Assembly (NCBI GenBank): GCA_963702555.1
Contig: CAVPCW010000011.1
Location: 434,001-498,000, forward strand
Direction of reading: 5' to 3'
DNA from: CAMFLJ01 sp963702555
Lineage (GTDB): Bacteria; Actinomycetota; Acidimicrobiia; Acidimicrobiales; Acidimicrobilacustridaceae
Length of the DNA stretch: 64,000 nucleotides
This document shows, piece after piece, positions 1-7,392 of the stretch. Position numbers and translations under genes: made by a program. Below the pieces are notes generated by a model. It did not search any database. It was given only the letters and a program-made list of their open reading frames with translations, and was not told where the DNA came from. Each line of letters starts with the position of its first letter. The first letter of the stretch is position 1.

Positions 1-388
1 ATCGCCGACATGCTCACCCGCATCCGCAACGCCAACACGGCGATGCATGACGAGGTCCGCATGCCTTCCTCCAAGGTCAAGGAGGCTCTCGCTCAGCTGC
101 TCCTCAAGGAGGGCTACATCGAGAGCTTCGAGGTGGCCGACGACGACCGACCGTCCTGGTCGTGTCCTCACCGTGACCATGAAGTACTCACCCGAGCGCA
201 AGCGCGTGATCTCCGGGGTCAAGCGCGTGTCCAAGCCGGGTCTGCGTGTGTACACCAAGGCCGACAAGATCCCTCGGGTTCTCGGCGGTCTCGGCGTCGC
301 CGTCCTGTCCACCAGCCAGGGGCTCATGACCGACCGTGAGGCGCGCAAGCGTCGCATGGGCGGCGAGATCCTCTGCTTCGTCTGGTAG
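1..388 (+). CDS. rpsH: 30S ribosomal protein S8, 5' cut by window and frameshifted
   Basis: S8 binds the central domain of 16S rRNA and is an early assembly protein of the small subunit. Reading starts inside the gene (IADMLTRIRNANTAMHDEV), so only the first few residues are missing. Frame 1 gives the N-terminal half up to FEVADDDRP; the C-terminal half (GRVLTVTMKYSPERKRVISG through GGEILCFVW) is one frame further on. The junction at 145-153 contains a GACC repeated in tandem; removing one copy (4 bases, net +1) restores a continuous S8. This is most simply a sequencing or assembly error, since S8 is essential. It is the first gene seen of the spc operon, and rplF follows 9 bases later. Confidence 0.93.
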   Translation, partial: SPTCSPASATPTRRCMTRSACLPPRSRRLSLSCSSRRATSRASRWPTTTDRPGRVLTVTMKYSPERKRVISGVKRVSKPGLRVYTKADKIPRVLGGLGVAVLSTSQGLMTDREARKRRMGGEILCFVW

Positions 389-397
389 GAGGCCCCA

Positions 398-937
398 ATG
401 TCTCGAGTTGGGCGCGCACCCATCAACCTTCCGAGCGGCGTCGATGTCTCCATCGCCGGCTCGCACATCACCGTCAAGGGCCCGAAGGGCACGCTCGAGC
501 GTGACATCCCGGGCGAGATCACGGTCCGCCAGGACGAGGGCGTCCTCGTCGTCGAGCGGCCGAACGACGAGCGCCAGAACCGTGCCCTGCACGGCCTGGT
601 CCGCTCGCTGGTCAACAACATGGTCGTCGGCGTCTCCGAGGGCTTCCGCAAGGACCTCGACATCGTCGGCGTCGGCTACCGCGCCACCGCCAAGGGTGAC
701 ACCAAGCTCGAGCTCGCGCTCGGCTTCAGCCACCCGGTGTCGGTCGAAGCTCCCTCCGGTGTGACCTTCGAGGTCGCCAGCCCGACCACCATCGGTGTGG
801 TCGGGATCGACAAGGAAGCCGTCGGCCAGGTCGCGGCCAACATCCGCAAGATCCGGAAGCCGGAGCCCTACAAGGGCAAGGGCGTGCGGTACCGCGACGA
901 GCGCGTGGTCCGCAAGGCCGGCAAGGCCGGGAAGTAG
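398..937 (+). CDS. rplF: 50S ribosomal protein L6
   Basis: L6 sits near the factor-binding region of the large subunit. The 179-residue product has the family's length and its two repeated alpha/beta domains. It begins MSRVGRAPINLPSGVDVSI, and the C-terminal half contains the typical EPYKGKGVRYRDE stretch used in rRNA binding. An SD-like AGGAGG lies just before the ATG. It is the second gene of the spc-type operon, between rpsH and rplR, with only 5 bases to the next start, which implies co-transcription. Confidence 0.97.
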   Translation: MSRVGRAPINLPSGVDVSIAGSHITVKGPKGTLERDIPGEITVRQDEGVLVVERPNDERQNRALHGLVRSLVNNMVVGVSEGFRKDLDIVGVGYRATAKGDTKLELALGFSHPVSVEAPSGVTFEVASPTTIGVVGIDKEAVGQVAANIRKIRKPEPYKGKGVRYRDERVVRKAGKAGK

Positions 938-942
938 GGAAG

Positions 943-1308
943 ATGAGCGACAGCGCGAAGCAGAAGCGAGACGCCCGCATCCGGCGCCACCGCCGCGTGC
1001 GCAAGACGGTGCGCGGCACCGCCGTGCGTCCCCGCCTGGCCGTGTTCCGGTCCAACCGGCACATCAGCGCCCAGGTGATCGACGACGTGACCGGCCGCAC
1101 CCTGGCCGCCGCGTCCACCATCGAGACCGGCATCGGTGCCGACGGCACCAGCAACGCCGCCGCCGCCACCGAGGTCGGCAAGCTCCTCGCCGAGCGGGCC
1201 AAGGCCGCCGGTGTCGAGAAGGTCGTGTTCGACCGCGGTGGGAACCAGTACCACGGCCGGGTGGCCGCGGTTGCAGATGCCGCCCGAGAAGCCGGACTGG
1301 AGTTCTGA
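943..1308 (+). CDS. rplR: 50S ribosomal protein L18
   Basis: L18 carries 5S rRNA into the large subunit together with L5. The 121-residue product has a basic N-terminal tail (KQKRDARIRRHRRVRK) and the conserved RPRLAVFRSNRHISAQVIDD and VFDRGGNQYHGRV blocks; the last of these is the family signature near the C terminus. The ATG follows a GGAAG ribosome-binding site. The stop codon overlaps the start of rpsE (TGATG at 1306-1310), so translational coupling is likely. Confidence 0.97.
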   Translation: MSDSAKQKRDARIRRHRRVRKTVRGTAVRPRLAVFRSNRHISAQVIDDVTGRTLAAASTIETGIGADGTSNAAAATEVGKLLAERAKAAGVEKVVFDRGGNQYHGRVAAVADAAREAGLEF

Positions 1309-1872
1309 TGGCCCCCAACATCGACGCCCTCGCCCTGCGCGAGTCCCGCGTGATCAACATCAACCGCGTGGCCAAGGTGGTCAAGGGTGGCCGTCGCTTC
1401 TCCTTCACCGCTCTCGTGGTGATCGGCGACGGCGCCGGTCACGTCGGGCTCGGCTACGGCAAGGCCAAGGAGGTGCCCCTCGCCATCCAGAAGGGCACCG
1501 AGGAGGCTCGCAAGAACCTCTTCGCCGTGCCGCTGGCCGGCAGCACCGTCACCCACCCGATCATCGGCCGCATGGGTGCGGGCCGCGTGCTGCATCAAGC
1601 CCGCCGCCCCCGGCACCGGCGTCATCGCCGGTGGCGCCGCCCGTGCGATCCTCGAAGAGGCCGGCATCCACGACGTGCTCTGCAAGTCGCTCGGCTCCTC
1701 GAACCACATCAACGTCGCCCGCGCCACCATCGCCGGGCTCAAGGAGCTCAAGCGCCCCGACGAGATCGCCCGCCTGCGTGGCCTCTCGCCGGAGGAGTTC
1801 GTGCCCAAGGGCCTCCTCGAGGCCTACAAGGAGTCCGAGCGCGGGCCCCACGTCCCCACTGAGGTGGCGTGA
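1308..1872 (+). CDS. rpsE: 30S ribosomal protein S5, frameshifted
   Basis: S5 lines the mRNA entry side of the small subunit and contributes to decoding accuracy. The N-terminal double-stranded-RNA-binding part (ESRVININRVAKVVKGGRR, then IGDGAGHVGLGYGKAKEVP) reads in one frame up to RMGAGRVL. The C-terminal part (IKPAAPGTGVIAGGAARA through PHVPTEVA) is in the next frame. One extra C near 1593 explains the break; without it the protein is 187 residues, normal for S5. This is very probably an artefact, because the gene is essential and both halves are well conserved. The start overlaps the rplR stop, and the TGA overlaps the rpmD ATG. Confidence 0.93.
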
Positions 1873-2078
1873 TGAGCGAGCTCAAGGTCACCCAGGTCAA
1901 GTCGGCCATCGGCACCAAGCCCAAGACCCGCGGCACGCTGCGGGCCCTCGGCCTGCGTGGCATCGGCAAGACCAACACCCTTCCCGACCGTCCCGAGATC
2001 CGCGGCATGATCGCTCGTGTCCCGCACCTCGTGACCGTCGAAGAGGTCGACGGCTCCGCCGCCGCCTCCGAGAAGTAG
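1872..2078 (+). CDS. rpmD: 50S ribosomal protein L30
   Basis: A small large-subunit protein of 68 residues. The body LKVTQVKSAIGTKPKTRGTL, RALGLRGIGKTNTLPD and RGMIARVPHLVTVEEV matches the L30 ferredoxin-like fold. A GTG three bases upstream is in frame, but the ATG at 1872 overlaps the rpsE stop (TGATG) and gives the standard MSELKVTQ start. The short tail after VEEVD (GSAAASEK) is extra and low in complexity. It lies between rpsE and rplO as in most spc operons. Confidence 0.96.
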   Translation: MSELKVTQVKSAIGTKPKTRGTLRALGLRGIGKTNTLPDRPEIRGMIARVPHLVTVEEVDGSAAASEK

Positions 2079-2091
2079 CGAGGACGAGACG

Positions 2092-2581
2092 ATGAAGATC
2101 CACGATCTCAAGCCCGCTGAGGGCTCGAACCGGCGCCGCAAGCGCGTCGGTCGCGGCATCGGCGGCAAGGGCGGCAAGACCGCAGGCCGCGGCACCAAGG
2201 GCCAGGCGGCCCGTGGCTCCATCCCGGTCGGGCTTCGAGGGCGGGCAGCTGCCCCTCGCCATGCGGGTCCCGAAGCTCCGCGGCTTCAACAACCCCTTCC
2301 GGGTCGAGTACCAGGCCCTGAACCTCGACGTCATCGACGCCACCGGCCTCGACGCCGTCGATCCCGAGATCCTGCACAGCAAGGGCCTCACCCACAAGGG
2401 CGCGCACGTCAAGGTGCTCGGCCGGGGTCAGATCACCCGCGCCGTCACCGTGAAGGCCCACGGCTTCTCCAAGTCGGCCGAGGCAGCCATCATCGCCGCC
2501 GGCGGTAGTGTCGAGGTCCTGCCCCTGCCGTGGGGCGACCGTCGTCCGCCCGTCAAGGGCAACCACCTCACGAACCGCTAG
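2092..2581 (+). CDS. rplO: 50S ribosomal protein L15, frameshifted
   Basis: L15 is a late-assembling large-subunit protein that contacts 23S rRNA. The N-terminal basic segment (MKIHDLKPAEGSNRRRKRVG, GRGIGGKGGKTAGRGTKGQA) reads in frame 1 up to RGSIPVG. The globular part (FEGGQLPLAMRVPKLRGF through PVKGNHLTNR) is in frame 2. An extra G in the GTCGGGC run at 2227-2233 accounts for the shift; removing it gives a 162-residue protein. As with rpsH and rpsE, I treat it as a sequence error. secY follows 36 bases downstream. Confidence 0.93.
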
Positions 2582-2617
2582 GTCGACACGCCGCCCCGGC
2601 GCACAGGAGCCAGCTCG

Positions 2618-3931
2618 GTGCTCACCAACCTGAAGAACATCTTCAAGGTCCAGGATCTCCGCAACAAGGTGCTGTTCACCTTGGCCATCATCGTGCTCTA
2701 CCGGCTGGGTGCACACCTGCCGGTCCCGGGCATCGACATCGGCGCGCTCTCGCAGCTGAAGGACCGAGCCGAGACGAGCGGCATCCTCGGCTTCCTCCAG
2801 CTGTTCTCCGGCGGCGCGCTCACCAACTTCGCCATCTTCGCCCTCGGGATCATGCCGTACATCACGGCGTCGATCATCATGCAGATCCTCGGCGTGGTGA
2901 TCCCCAAGCTCGAGGAGTGGCAGAACCAGGGCGCCGTCGGCCAGCGCAAGATCACCCAGTGGACGCGCTACGTCACCATCGGCATCGCCATCCTGCAGTC
3001 GACCGGCCTGGCCTACCTGTTCCACAACGGTGGCACCGGCCTCCGGGGCGGCAACACCTCCGGCCTCGACCTCGTGCCGAACTTCGACGTCGGCCACGTG
3101 CTGCTCATCGTGCTCACCCTCACCACCGGCACGGCGCTGCTGATGTGGATGGGCGAGCTCGTCACCCAGCGGGGCATCGGCAACGGCATGTCGCTGCTGA
3201 TCTTCGCCTCGGTGGTCGCCGGCCTCCCGAACCAGTTCGCCACCATCAAGGCCAACGGCGGCTGGACCGCCGTCATCCTGGTGCTGGCCGGCTACATGTT
3301 GATCCTGGTGGCCATCGTCTTCGTCGAGCAGGGCCAGCGGCGCATCCCGGTGCAGTTCGCCAAGCGCGTGGTCGGCCGGCGCATGTACGGCGGCCAGAGC
3401 ACCTACATCCCGCTGAAGGTCAACCAGTCCGGCGTCATCCCGATCATCTTCGCCAGCTCGGTGCTGTACCTGCCGCAGCTGCTGAGCGTGGTGCTGCCCT
3501 CCGACGGCTGGGGTGCCAGCATGCGCGACTGGGTCGACTCGAACCTCGTCACGCCGAACTCGCCGATCCACATGATCGTCTTCGGTCTGCTCATCATCGG
3601 GTTCGCCTACTTCTACACGGCCATCACCTTCGACCCGGTGAAGCAGGCCGACACGCTGCGCAAGCAGGGCGGCTTCATCCCGGGCATCCGTCCCGGGCCC
3701 CAGACCGAGCGCTACCTCGCCAAGGTGCTCTCCCGGATCACGCTGCCGGGCGCGCTGTTCATCGCCGCCGTGGCCCTGATCCCGTCGTTCCTCCTCACGA
3801 CCTACCTGCCGGGCACCCAGGTGCAGTTCACCGGCATCTCGATCCTCATCGCCGTGGGTGTCGCGCTGGAGACCATGAAGCAGATCGACAGCCAGCTCAT
3901 GATGCGCAACTACGAAGGGTTCCTGAAGTAG
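2618..3931 (+). CDS. secY: Preprotein translocase subunit SecY
   Basis: SecY is the channel-forming subunit of the Sec translocon in the cytoplasmic membrane and takes proteins from SecA or the ribosome. The 437-residue sequence shows about ten hydrophobic segments and SecY blocks such as LGIMPYITASIIMQIL, a plug-region stretch FLQLFSGGALTNFAIF, and the cytoplasmic loop segments RRIPVQFAKRVVGRRMYGG and RKQGGFIPGIRPGPQTERYL. GTG at 2618 is the start that gives the usual short N terminus (MLTNLKNIFKVQDLRNKV). The stop TAG shares its G with the adk GTG start at 3931. Its position between rplO and adk is the classic arrangement. Confidence 0.97.
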   Translation: MLTNLKNIFKVQDLRNKVLFTLAIIVLYRLGAHLPVPGIDIGALSQLKDRAETSGILGFLQLFSGGALTNFAIFALGIMPYITASIIMQILGVVIPKLEEWQNQGAVGQRKITQWTRYVTIGIAILQSTGLAYLFHNGGTGLRGGNTSGLDLVPNFDVGHVLLIVLTLTTGTALLMWMGELVTQRGIGNGMSLLIFASVVAGLPNQFATIKANGGWTAVILVLAGYMLILVAIVFVEQGQRRIPVQFAKRVVGRRMYGGQSTYIPLKVNQSGVIPIIFASSVLYLPQLLSVVLPSDGWGASMRDWVDSNLVTPNSPIHMIVFGLLIIGFAYFYTAITFDPVKQADTLRKQGGFIPGIRPGPQTERYLAKVLSRITLPGALFIAAVALIPSFLLTTYLPGTQVQFTGISILIAVGVALETMKQIDSQLMMRNYEGFLK

Positions 3932-4578
3932 TGGCTGTTCGCCTCGTTCTCTTCGGTCGTCAGGGTGCGGGCAAGGGCACGCAGTCCAGCCTGCTCTCGA
4001 CCCACTACGGCGCTCCGCACATCTCCACCGGAGACATGCTGCGGGCCGCGGTGGCCAACGCCACCCCGATCGGCCTCGAGGCCAAGTCCTTCATGGACTC
4101 GGGCCAGCTCGTCCCCGACGAGGTCATGCTCGGCGTCGTCGAGGAGCGTCTCGCCGAGCGCGACGTGATCGACAACGGCTTCCTGCTCGACGGCTTCCCC
4201 CGCACGGTGGTGCAGGCCGAGGCCCTCGGGCACTTCGCCACCATCGACGTCGCCGTCGACCTCCGGGTCCCCGAAGACGTCGTGCTCGAGCGCATCTCCT
4301 CTCGGCGGGTCTGCAAGAACTGCGGCCGGATCTACTCCACCGTGGTCCCGCCGGCCGTGGGCTGGACCTGCGACACGTGCGGTGGCGAGGTCGTGCAGCG
4401 CGGCGACGACACCCCCGAGGCCGTGGCCAAGCGCCTCAACGCCTACGCCACCGAGACCCAGCCCACGATCGACTGGTACGCCGGCACCGGCGTGCTCGTG
4501 GCGGTCGACGGCCTGGGCACCCTCGACGAGGTCACCGCCCGGCTCATCGCCGCCATCGACGCCCGCCTCGCGGGCTGA
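3931..4578 (+). CDS. adk: Adenylate kinase
   Basis: Interconverts ATP + AMP and 2 ADP in the cytoplasm. The 215-residue protein starts at GTG 3931 with VRLVLFGRQGAGKGTQ, whose P-loop GRQGAGKGT is the ATP site. STGDMLRAA and LLDGFPRT form the AMP site. The LID domain carries four cysteines (CKNC and CDTC, about 20 residues apart), so it is the zinc-binding long-form type. It is cotranscribed with secY (stop and start overlap by one base) and map follows 8 bases later, the common secY-adk-map order. Confidence 0.97.
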   Translation: MAVRLVLFGRQGAGKGTQSSLLSTHYGAPHISTGDMLRAAVANATPIGLEAKSFMDSGQLVPDEVMLGVVEERLAERDVIDNGFLLDGFPRTVVQAEALGHFATIDVAVDLRVPEDVVLERISSRRVCKNCGRIYSTVVPPAVGWTCDTCGGEVVQRGDDTPEAVAKRLNAYATETQPTIDWYAGTGVLVAVDGLGTLDEVTARLIAAIDARLAG

Positions 4579-4586
4579 GCCCTTCC

Positions 4587-5330
4587 ATGGGGGGTCGCAG
4601 CCGCGACGAGCTGCGCAAGATGCGCGCCGCCGGGCGCGTCGTGGCCGAGATGCACGAGCGCATCCGCGACGCCATCCGACCCGGGGTCACCACCGGTGAG
4701 CTCGACCGCATCGGGCGCGAGGTCATCGAGTCCCGGGGGGCCACCTCGAACTTCCTCGGCTACCACGGGTTCCCGGCCGTGATCTGCGCGTCGCCCAACG
4801 ACGCCATCGTGCACGGCATCCCGGGCCCGACGGTGCTCGACGAGGGCGACATCATCTCCATCGACTGCGGCGCCATCGTCGACGGCTGGCACGGCGACGC
4901 CGCGTTCACCGCCGCGGTGGGGGAGGTCTCCGCCGAGGCCGCCCGCCTCATCGAGGTCACCCGGCAGTCGATGATGGCCGGCATCGCGGCCATGGTGCCG
5001 GGGGGCCGCATGGGCGACGTCGGCGCCGCCGTGCAGTCGGTGGTCGAGGCCGCCGGGTTCTCCGTGGTTCGTGAGTACGTCGGCCACGGCATCGGCCGGG
5101 CGATGCACGAGAAGCCCGAGGTGCCGAACTACGGCAAGCAGGGGAAGGGCACCAAGCTCACGCGGGGGATGACCCTGGCGCTCGAGCCGATGGTGAACGT
5201 GGGCGAGCCCGACACCTTCCTCACCGAGGACGGCTGGACCGTGGTCACCGCCGACCACTCGCTGTCGGCCCACTGGGAGCACACCGTCGTCATCACCGAC
5301 GACGGCCCGGAGATCCTCACCCGGCCCTGA
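4587..5330 (+). CDS. map: Methionine aminopeptidase type I
   Basis: Removes the initiator methionine from nascent proteins. The product from ATG 4587 is 247 residues with no N-terminal extension, as in the type Ia group. Metal ligands are visible as Asp in SIDCGAIVDGWHGDAAFT (two Asp), His in YVGHGIGRAMHE, Glu in ALEPM and Glu in SAHWEHTVV. A second conserved His is in VHGIPGP. It closes the secY-adk-map block. A 148-base gap with its own promoter and leader separates it from infA. Confidence 0.97.
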   Translation: MGGRSRDELRKMRAAGRVVAEMHERIRDAIRPGVTTGELDRIGREVIESRGATSNFLGYHGFPAVICASPNDAIVHGIPGPTVLDEGDIISIDCGAIVDGWHGDAAFTAAVGEVSAEAARLIEVTRQSMMAGIAAMVPGGRMGDVGAAVQSVVEAAGFSVVREYVGHGIGRAMHEKPEVPNYGKQGKGTKLTRGMTLALEPMVNVGEPDTFLTEDGWTVVTADHSLSAHWEHTVVITDDGPEILTRP

Positions 5331-5376
5331 TCCCGGGCTACGGTGGCGGGAGCCGTGCCCTCCCAGCAGCCCGCGT

Positions 5377-5406
5377 TTGGAAACGCGCCGGCCATCCCGC
5401 TAGGAT
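5377..5406 (+). promoter_or_regulatory. Candidate promoter of infA-rpmJ-rpsM segment
   Basis: TTGGAA at 5377-5382 and TAGGAT at 5401-5406 are separated by 18 bases, close to the sigma-70/HrdB pattern. A start site near 5413 would give a leader of about 65 bases containing the stem-loop at 5424-5454. The promoter is inferred from sequence only. Confidence 0.5.
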
Positions 5407-5423
5407 CGTCCCTCGGCCATATC

Positions 5424-5454
5424 GCGCCTGCGCGCCCATCGGGCGAGCAGGCGC
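5424..5454 (+). promoter_or_regulatory. Leader stem-loop before infA
   Basis: GCGCCTGC at 5424-5431 pairs with GCAGGCGC at 5447-5454. Inside this, GCCC (5434-5437) pairs with GGGC (5441-5444) across a 3-base loop, with a symmetrical GC/GA internal loop. The hairpin ends 14 bases before the AGGAGG of infA, so it could influence translation initiation. It is too early and lacks a T-run to be an obvious terminator. Confidence 0.55.
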
Positions 5455-5478
5455 ATCCGTGCGAGCAGGAGGACCACG

Positions 5479-5703
5479 CTGCCGAAGCCCAAGGAAGACG
5501 CGATTGTCCTGGAAGGGACAGTCATCGAGCCGCTGCCGAACGCCATGTTCCGCGTCGAGCTCGAGAACGGCCACAAGGTGCTGGCCCACATCTCCGGCAA
5601 GATGCGCATGCACTACATCCGCATCCTGCCCGGTGATCGCGTCCAGGTGGAGCTGACGCCGTACGACCTCACCCGCGGTCGAATCACCTATCGGTACAAG
5701 TAG
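5479..5703 (+). CDS. infA: Translation initiation factor IF-1 with apparent CTG start
   Basis: IF-1 is an OB-fold protein that occupies the ribosomal A site during initiation. From 5479 the frame reads (M)PKPKEDAIVLEGTVIEPL through LTRGRITYRYK and stops at TAG, 74 residues, a complete IF-1. No ATG, GTG or TTG lies at the expected N terminus. The first codon matching the family start is CTG at 5479, placed 6 bases after a perfect AGGAGG (5467-5472). The first in-frame ATG is internal (AMFRVEL) and would remove the first beta strand. Either IF-1 here uses a CTG start or the base is wrong. rpmJ is 102 bases downstream. Confidence 0.93.
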   Translation: MPKPKEDAIVLEGTVIEPLPNAMFRVELENGHKVLAHISGKMRMHYIRILPGDRVQVELTPYDLTRGRITYRYK

Positions 5704-5727
5704 CGCCCGCAGCATCCAGCAACGAGC

Positions 5728-5773
5728 GTCCGGCCGTCTGGGCCGGACCCACCGGGAGGAACACGTCCCGGTG
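5728..5773 (+). other. Two consecutive stem-loops in the infA-rpmJ spacer
   Basis: GTCCGGCC (5728-5735) pairs with GGCCGGAC (5741-5748) over a 5-base loop. Directly after it, CACCGGG (5750-5756) pairs with CCCGGTG (5767-5773) over 10 bases that include a GGAGGA. They fill the otherwise gene-free 102 bases between infA and rpmJ. They may be an attenuator, an mRNA-processing site or a ribosomal-protein leader; the sequence alone does not decide. Confidence 0.5.
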
Positions 5774-5805
5774 CCCCTGAGTTCTCAGGTGACAAGGAAG
5801 AAGTG

Positions 5806-5919
5806 ATGAAGGTACGACCAAGCGTCAAGAAGATCTGTGAGAAGTGCAAGGTGATCCGCCGCCACGGAAGCGTGCGGGTCATCTGTGAGAACCCCCGCCA
5901 CAAGCAGCGGCAGGGCTGA
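5806..5919 (+). CDS. rpmJ: 50S ribosomal protein L36
   Basis: A 37-residue zinc-ribbon protein of the large subunit (MKVRPSVKKICEKCKVIRRH, then GSVRVICENPRHKQRQG). The four ligands CxxC, a later Cys and His are all present, so this is the zinc-containing paralogue type. ATG at 5806 follows GGAAGAAG. The stop at 5917-5919 is one base before the rpsM ATG. It is too short for many ORF callers but unmistakable in sequence and position. Confidence 0.97.
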   Translation: MKVRPSVKKICEKCKVIRRHGSVRVICENPRHKQRQG

Positions 5920-5920
5920 C

Positions 5921-6304
5921 ATGGCACGTATCTCCGGCGTCGACATCCCCCGCGAGAAGCGGCTCGAGATCAGCCTCACCTACATCTTCGGGGTCGGCCG
6001 CACGACTGCTCAGCAGATCTGCGCCGCCACCGAGATCGATCCATCCACCCGCGTCCGTGACCTCACCGACGAAGAGGTGAACCGGATCCGCGCCTACATC
6101 GACAACGCCGACATGAAGGTCGAAGGCGACCTGCGTCGCGAGGTCGACCAGGACATCCGTCGCAAGATGGAGATCGGCTGCTACCAGGGCCTGCGCCACC
6201 GTCGCGGCCTCCCGGTGCGGGGTCAGCGGACCCACACCAACGCCCGTACCCGGAAGGGCCCGAAGAAGACCGTGGCCGGCAAGAAGAAGGTGGGTCGCAA
6301 GTAA
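5921..6304 (+). CDS. rpsM: 30S ribosomal protein S13
   Basis: S13 is in the head of the small subunit and forms intersubunit bridges with L5. The 127-residue product starts at ATG 5921 (MARISGVDIPREKRLEISLT) and has the GVGRTTAQQICA helix-two-turn-helix and the basic C-terminal tail (GLRHRRGLPVRGQRTHTNAR) that reaches the P-site tRNA. In-frame codons upstream lie inside rpmJ. The TAA overlaps the rpsK ATG by one base. Confidence 0.97.
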   Translation: MARISGVDIPREKRLEISLTYIFGVGRTTAQQICAATEIDPSTRVRDLTDEEVNRIRAYIDNADMKVEGDLRREVDQDIRRKMEIGCYQGLRHRRGLPVRGQRTHTNARTRKGPKKTVAGKKKVGRK

Positions 6305-6702
6305 TGGCCAAGCCGACCCCCGGGGGCCGTCGCCCCCGCAAGAAGGAACGCAAGAACGTCACCTACGGCGTCGCTCACATCAAGAGCTCGTTCAACAACA
6401 CCATCGTCAGCATCACCGACCAGGACGGCAACGTGCTGGCGTGGGCCTCGGCCGGCAACGTCGGCTTCAAGGGCTCCCGCAAGAGCACCCCGTTCGCCGC
6501 CCAGATGGCCGCCGAGCAGTGCGCCCGCCGGGCCATGGAGCACGGCGTCCGCAAGGTCGACGTGGTCGTGAAGGGCCCCGGCTCCGGTCGTGAGACCGCG
6601 ATCCGCAGCATCCAGAACGCCGGCATCGAGGTCACCGGGATCAAGGACGTCACCCCGGTCCCGCACAACGGCTGCCGCCCCCCCAAGCGTCGGAGGGTCT
6701 GA
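6304..6702 (+). CDS. rpsK: 30S ribosomal protein S11
   Basis: S11 lies on the small-subunit platform near the E site. The 132-residue product has the family's basic N terminus (KPTPGGRRPRKKERKNV), the IKSSFNNTIVSITD segment, and the C-terminal signature DVTPVPHNGCRPPKRRRV. The start codon shares a base with the rpsM stop, and rpsD begins 2 bases after the stop, giving the usual rpsM-rpsK-rpsD-rpoA alpha-operon order. Confidence 0.97.
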   Translation: MAKPTPGGRRPRKKERKNVTYGVAHIKSSFNNTIVSITDQDGNVLAWASAGNVGFKGSRKSTPFAAQMAAEQCARRAMEHGVRKVDVVVKGPGSGRETAIRSIQNAGIEVTGIKDVTPVPHNGCRPPKRRRV

Positions 6703-6704
6703 CA

Positions 6705-7322
6705 ATGGCTCGTTACACCGGCCCGAAGGCGCGCGTCTCGCGTCGTCTCGGCACCAACATCTTCGGCACCAAGGGCGAGGCTGTCGCCCTCGAGAAGCGC
6801 CCGTACCCCCCGGGTGAGCACGGCCGCACGCGCCGCCGTGGCAACCCGAGCGAGTACCTCCTGCAGATGCAGGAGAAGCAGAAGGCCCGCTTCACCTACG
6901 GCCTCTCGGAGCGCCAGTTCCGCAACCTGTACGAGGAGGCCAACCGCAAGGAAGGCGTCACCGGCGAGAACATGCTCCGGTTCCTCGAGATGCGGCTCGA
7001 CAACGTCGTGTACCGCTCCGGTTGGGCGGCCACCCGCCCCCAGGCCCGGCAGTTCGTCGGTCACGGCCACATCAACGTCAACGGCCGGCGGGTCGACATC
7101 CCGAGCTACCGGGTCCGCAAGGGCGACATCGTCACCCTTCGCGACAAGACCCGTGAGCTGGTGGTGATCCAGTGGAACCGCGAGGTCCTCGACCGCACGC
7201 CTCCGGCGTGGCTCGAGTCGGGTGACGGTGGCTTCAGCATCACGGTGCTGCAGCCGCCCGTGCGTGACCAGATCGACGTGCCGGTGCGCGAGCAGCTCAT
7301 CGTCGAGCTCTATTCGAAGTAG
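6705..7322 (+). CDS. rpsD: 30S ribosomal protein S4
   Basis: S4 nucleates assembly of the 5' domain of 16S rRNA; in some bacteria it represses the alpha operon. The 205-residue sequence has the N-terminal region (ARYTGPKARVSRRLGTNIFG) without the zinc cysteines, so it is the cysteine-free form. An S4 RNA-binding domain (MRLDNVVYRSGWAATRPQAR, QFVGHGHINVNGRRVDIPSY) follows at about residues 95-160. The 70-base gap to rpoA contains a GGCGGGG/CCCCGCC stem-loop. Confidence 0.97.
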   Translation: MARYTGPKARVSRRLGTNIFGTKGEAVALEKRPYPPGEHGRTRRRGNPSEYLLQMQEKQKARFTYGLSERQFRNLYEEANRKEGVTGENMLRFLEMRLDNVVYRSGWAATRPQARQFVGHGHINVNGRRVDIPSYRVRKGDIVTLRDKTRELVVIQWNREVLDRTPPAWLESGDGGFSITVLQPPVRDQIDVPVREQLIVELYSK

Positions 7323-7331
7323 GCGACCGTC

Positions 7332-7350
7332 GGCGGGGCACGCCCCCGCC
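7332..7350 (+). other. Stem-loop in the rpsD-rpoA spacer
   Basis: GGCGGGG (7332-7338) pairs with CCCCGCC (7344-7350) around a 5-base loop. It lies 10 bases after the rpsD stop and 43 bases before rpoA. It may attenuate or stabilise the message; no T-run follows. Confidence 0.4.
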
Positions 7351-7392
7351 CACGGCGCCGTTCAGGAACGAACGGAACCGAGGTAGACACAC

